DNA from: a virus | IMG/VR virus record: IMGVR_UViG_3300029448_000001 | Span: 45,957-109,956 of that record | DNA length: 64,000 bases | Reading direction: 5' to 3' (one strand) | Part shown: piece by piece, positions 61,435 to 64,000 of the stretch | Layout of the letters: each line of letters starts with the position of its first letter | How positions within the stretch are numbered: position 1 is the stretch's first letter | Notes under the pieces: model-generated | The model's database searches: none | Told to the model about the DNA's origin: nothing | Seen by the model: the letters and a program-made list of their open reading frames with translations, nothing else | Position numbers and translations under genes: made by a program

Positions 61435-62428
61435 AAGTGCATTTTTCCCATGTCCATTTTTTAGATGATTCATAAACTTTTTTTCGATCTAAAGAAATTG
61501 CATTATTAAAATCTTTTTGCAAATTATCAGTCATTATTCCATTGACACCTTGCTCTATTACTTCTTTAGGTCCTGGTTCATAGTATGTGAGAAGAGGAGT
61601 TCCACAAGCGATAGATTCTAAAAGAACAATTCCGAAAGTATCAGTTTTGCTAGGAAAAACAAATAAATCTGCGTTAGCATAAAATTCACCTAACTCATAG
61701 TTTTCTTTTTTACCTAAAAACAAAACATCTTTATATTTTTTTCGCAAAGTATTAAGATATGGACCATCTCCTATTAGTATTTTTTTATATGTTGATGTGT
61801 TAAGACTGCAAAAGTCATCTAATCCTTTTTCCCTTGAAGCCCTAGATACACACAACACACATTTTTCTGTATTACCTCTTTTTTTATAATTAAAATAGTT
61901 TGAATCTACACCTCTCGTCCACAGTTGCATATTAGAAAATCCATAGTTTTCCAGTTCATCTTTTATTGATCTTGTAGGAACTAATATTTTTTTTGATTTT
62001 TTATGAAAATATTTAAAATACCTGTAAGAAAGTTTTTTAGGTATTTTAAACATATTTTGTATATAATCTGGGAATTTCGTATGAAATGATGTCGTGTATG
62101 AAAATCCTTCTTCATCTAAAATTCTTTTTGCATAAAGACCGAGAGGACCTTCAGTTGCAATGTGTATCTTATCACCAAAGTTTGCTCTACCTAAAATGTA
62201 ATTTCTATAAATTTGTGGATTTAACATTAACTCTATTTCTTTATAGAATGGCAGTTTAATTGTTTTCCAATAATTTGTAGGATCACCGTTTGCAAAACAT
62301 AACCATTTTGGGTGATACACCATGACATCTATTTTTTGTTTTTTTAATTGATGTATGATATTTTTGTAAGTATTTACAACACCATTAATTTGTGGGTCCC
62401 AAGCATCAGTTATTATTAGTATTTTCAT
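61412..62428 (-). CDS. agt: GT4 glycosyltransferase, Agt-like (glycolipid synthesis)
   Basis: GT-B fold transferase of 338 residues. The opening KILIITDAWDPQINGVVNTY, then HIATEGPLGLYAKR and YTTSFHTKFPDYI follow the Agt type of diacylglycerol glycosyltransferase used by SAR11 and rhizobia in phosphate stress. The C-terminal E-x7-E region is DTFGIVLLESIACGTP. It would move a sugar from a nucleotide sugar to diacylglycerol. The gene lies at the end of a minus operon that also encodes a PlcP-like phosphoesterase, which makes diacylglycerol. Substrate is inferred. Confidence 0.78.
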   Translation of the reverse strand: MKILIITDAWDPQINGVVNTYKNIIHQLKKQKIDVMVYHPKWLCFANGDPTNYWKTIKLPFYKEIELMLNPQIYRNYILGRANFGDKIHIATEGPLGLYAKRILDEEGFSYTTSFHTKFPDYIQNMFKIPKKLSYRYFKYFHKKSKKILVPTRSIKDELENYGFSNMQLWTRGVDSNYFNYKKRGNTEKCVLCVSRASREKGLDDFCSLNTSTYKKILIGDGPYLNTLRKKYKDVLFLGKKENYELGEFYANADLFVFPSKTDTFGIVLLESIACGTPLLTYYEPGPKEVIEQGVNGIMTDNLQKDFNNAISLDRKKVYESSKKWTWEKCTSMFLNSL

Positions 62429-62624
62429 TATTTTTTATTATTATACTAAGTGCTTCTAATTGTTGAAGTATTTCTTTTTTGTTTGAAACATTTACAGCGT
62501 GGCATGATGTGTTTTTATATTGTTTTGAAATATATTTACACTCTTCTTTTGTTTGATAAACTCCTATTACATCTACTGGCTTAAACACATAAACTAATAC
62601 ACATGCCCATAGTATTTCGTTCAT
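62406..62624 (-). CDS. Small membrane or secreted protein
   Basis: A 72-residue protein with a hydrophobic N-terminus (EILWACVLVYVF) and YQTKEECKYISKQYKNTSCH, a Cys-containing segment that could be periplasmic. The tail is Asn-rich. It overlaps the glycosyltransferase gene by 23 bases and the upstream gene by four (ATGA). No family recognised. Confidence 0.6.
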   Translation of the reverse strand: MNEILWACVLVYVFKPVDVIGVYQTKEECKYISKQYKNTSCHAVNVSNKKEILQQLEALSIIIKNNENTNNN

Positions 62625-62926
62625 AATTTATCAATCTGATATTTTGTTTTGTATATGGTAGAATGTATTTTACAGCCTTTTTCATCAAATGTTCTTTCAA
62701 TCCATTCAAAATAATCATTTGGATCTTCACATATATATACGCAAGTAAACATTTCAGGATATTTTTCATTTTCATATTCATGAATCATATCTAAAACGCA
62801 ATCATAGATTTCAGGTTTATCAATTAAAAAAGGTTTTGCATGTAATCCTACGCTTGTTGTTAAACCAACTATCAGTATCGCAAACAATACTGATATTGAG
62901 ATTACTAATTTAATAATTCCGTCCAT
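62621..62926 (-). CDS. Small membrane-anchored Cys protein
   Basis: About 101 residues from ATG 62926 (62941 is an alternative; a longer frame runs into the neighbouring gene). N-terminal membrane segment (about 5-27, IIKLVISISVLFAILIVG), then a periplasmic domain with cysteines in DCVLDM, MFTCVYICED and EKGCKI. Related in style to its downstream neighbour. Overlaps the phosphoesterase gene by 22 bases. Function unknown. Confidence 0.6.
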   Translation of the reverse strand: MDGIIKLVISISVLFAILIVGLTTSVGLHAKPFLIDKPEIYDCVLDMIHEYENEKYPEMFTCVYICEDPNDYFEWIERTFDEKGCKIHSTIYKTKYQIDKL

Positions 62927-63663
62927 GTTACTAATTCCCATTTTCCATTGTGATGTTCGACTAAAGCTGAACAAGATTCTACCCAATCGCCGTCATTCAT
63001 ATAAATTATTCCTTCAGTTTCTTTTATTTCAGGAGTATGTATGTGTCCACAAATTACTCCGTCATAGCCTTTCTTTTTGCAGTAACGGGACAAGTTTTTT
63101 TCAAACTCGAAAATAAAGTCAACTGCCTTCTTAACACGGTGTTTAAGATAACGGCTGAGGCTCCAGTAATTAAAACCCAACTTCCTCCTAAAAGTATTAA
63201 ACTTAGTATTAAGATCAAGAATAAAATCATATGCTTTGTCTCCTAAAAATGTAAGCCACGGCGCAATTCTTGTGATACCATCGAAAATATCACCATGTAC
63301 GACCAAGTATCGTCTATCATCTTTCCCAACATGTACGGCGTGATTACATACTTGCACATTTCCAAAGCCAATATTGTAGGGTATGAGTGGGCGTAAAAAT
63401 TCATCGTGGTTTCCTGTTAAATAAACTACTTTAGTTCCTCTTTTTGCAAGACCTAATATTCTTCTTATAACATTTGTGTGTGATTGTTTCCAATGCCATT
63501 TATTTTGTTGTATTTTCCAACCATCTATAATGTCTCCAACCAAATATAAACTCTCGCAGTCATTATGTTTTAAAAAATTATTAAGTAATTCTGCTTGACA
63601 TCCTTTTGTGCCTAAATGTACATCAGATATAAAAATAGTTCTATATTTTTTTAAACGGGACAT
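62905..63663 (-). CDS. plcP: PlcP-like metallophosphoesterase (LpxH/PlcP superfamily)
   Basis: Calcineurin-type phosphoesterase of about 252 residues from ATG 63663 (a TTG two codons upstream is possible). Metal ligands: D14/H16 (ISDVHLGTKG), D44 (VGDIIDGW), N85-H86 (TGNHDEF), H123 (VVHGDIFD) and H207/H209 (CGHIHTPE). NDGDWVES near the end is typical. This group is often named UDP-diacylglucosamine hydrolase. It also includes PlcP, which splits phospholipids to diacylglycerol under phosphate stress. Its operon partner is an Agt-like transferase, which favours PlcP. Confidence 0.82.
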   Translation of the reverse strand: MSRLKKYRTIFISDVHLGTKGCQAELLNNFLKHNDCESLYLVGDIIDGWKIQQNKWHWKQSHTNVIRRILGLAKRGTKVVYLTGNHDEFLRPLIPYNIGFGNVQVCNHAVHVGKDDRRYLVVHGDIFDGITRIAPWLTFLGDKAYDFILDLNTKFNTFRRKLGFNYWSLSRYLKHRVKKAVDFIFEFEKNLSRYCKKKGYDGVICGHIHTPEIKETEGIIYMNDGDWVESCSALVEHHNGKWELVTWTELLN

Positions 63664-63838
63664 CTTCAAAACTCACATTAATTTTTTCGTCAATACTTAT
63701 TTTTGTGTTACGTTTACGCTGTCTTTTATTATATATGTTTTGGTACCATGATGCCAAAAATCTTGAGGAAGTTGTCAATAATATTGTTCCCCAACTATCA
63801 TATACTTTAAATATTTCTTGTTGTTTTCCTGGTATCAT
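63641..63838 (-). CDS. Small basic hypothetical protein
   Basis: A 65-residue protein with KVYDSWGTILLTTSSRFLAS followed by WYQNIYNKRQRKRN. It overlaps the PlcP-like gene by 23 bases downstream and the preceding gene by four bases (ATGA), as elsewhere in this minus operon. No family recognised. Confidence 0.6.
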   Translation of the reverse strand: MIPGKQQEIFKVYDSWGTILLTTSSRFLASWYQNIYNKRQRKRNTKISIDEKINVSFEDVPFKKI

Positions 63839-64000
63839 GGCCTCTTTACTGTAGGTTTACTTGGTGATGCATTTCTTTTTGATTCAGACCAAGCAGAAAT
63901 TCCCATAAACGCACCCGCAATACCAGCGGCGGCTATAAAATACGTTGGGGCCAAATCTGCAAGTAATTTAGCAGATTGATTTAATCCTACAAACTCGCAA
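63835..64000 (-). CDS. Partial membrane protein at window edge
   Basis: The C-terminal 54 residues of a minus-strand gene that continues past the window. They include GLNQSAKLLADLAPTYFIAA and AGIAGAFMGISAWSESKR, giving one membrane segment, and end in a basic Pro/Ser tail with PTVKRP. Cyanophage virion or membrane proteins with an ADIAPTYF segment are similar. The start is outside the window. Confidence 0.6.
   Translation of the reverse strand, partial: CEFVGLNQSAKLLADLAPTYFIAAAGIAGAFMGISAWSESKRNASPSKPTVKRP

Noticed and set aside
62905-63663. Lipid A enzyme LpxH as the main call
   Set aside because: Same superfamily, but the neighbouring Agt-like transferase and the sequence style favour PlcP. 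LpxH remains possible.
1-64000. tRNA, two-piece tmRNA or glutamine riboswitch, as reported in related marine phages
   Set aside because: Gaps between genes are too short, and no cloverleaf or riboswitch core was found by eye. They may lie outside the window.
1-64000. CRISPR array, insertion sequence or integrase
   Set aside because: No spaced direct repeats apart from the in-frame fibre repeats, and no transposase or integrase motifs seen.

Overview
The window is part of an AT-rich genome of a marine T4-like myovirus. The evidence is a nearly complete set of T4 core genes in T4-like order: neck and sheath terminator, terminase, sheath, tube, portal, prohead protease, scaffold and major capsid, then uvsY/uvsW/55/47/46, 45/44/62/regA, 43, uvsX, 41, 61 and nrdA/nrdB. 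The accessory genes (Hsp20, CobS-like ATPase, peptide deformylase, ThyX, Mom-like protein, ClpP-like protease, collagen-like fibre) fit the group that infects streamlined marine bacteria such as SAR11 and the methylotrophic OM43 clade. From memory the layout resembles pelagiphage HTVC008M and methylophage Melnitz; this could not be checked here. Almost everything is packed end to end, with ATGA overlaps, and no gene-free stretch exceeds 300 bases. No tRNA, tmRNA, riboswitch, CRISPR array or insertion sequence was seen.

Layout. 1-7533: neck, terminase, sheath and two tail-tube paralogues. 7619-18917: portal, an inserted receptor-binding island (collagen-like fibre with 42-bp repeats, two glycine-rich adhesin-like proteins, a tail chaperone), prohead core, protease, scaffold, major capsid and a third tube-fold protein. 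18972-24787: a recombination and late-sigma operon (DUF465-like, UvsY, UvsW, gp55, gp47, gp46). 24796-27372: a metabolic cassette behind a late promoter (secreted Cys protein, IscU, A-type Fe-S carrier, periplasmic cytochrome c, DUF1353, peptide deformylase). 27438-31072: a VWA/HExxH protein and a MoxR/CobS-like AAA ATPase, each behind a near-identical promoter. 31153-36165: glycosyltransferase-like protein, DUF3310, sliding clamp and loader with a nuclease-like gene inserted, RegA, two small DNA-binding proteins and Hsp20. 36201-36272 (minus): a 23-codon gene that reads as PqqA, the PQQ precursor peptide. 36397-43350: DNA polymerase, UvsX, helicase and linkers. 43398-51330: late virion genes, including modular basic proteins. 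51340-52661: spanins and holin candidates. 52713-61434: primase, ThyX, NrdA with a built-in glutaredoxin, Mom-like protein, NrdB, RuvC-like nuclease, ClpP-like protease and GH19 endolysin. 61412-64000 (minus): an overlapping operon with a glycosyltransferase and a metallophosphoesterase that look like the Agt-PlcP membrane-lipid remodelling pair.

Regulation is readable. Late promoters (TATAAATA) precede most virion genes and also the Fe-S/cytochrome cassette, consistent with the gp55 late sigma factor encoded here. Sigma-70-like promoters precede the uvsY operon, cobT-like, cobS-like, gene 43, pqqA and gene 61. Strong hairpin terminators separate several units.

The most interesting content is metabolic. 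A phage pqqA, a periplasmic cytochrome c with Fe-S assembly proteins, and a PlcP-Agt-like pair together suggest a phage that supports the host's periplasmic electron transport (perhaps PQQ-dependent alcohol oxidation) and spares phosphorus by changing membrane lipids. The individual gene calls are well supported by motifs. The combined physiology is inference.
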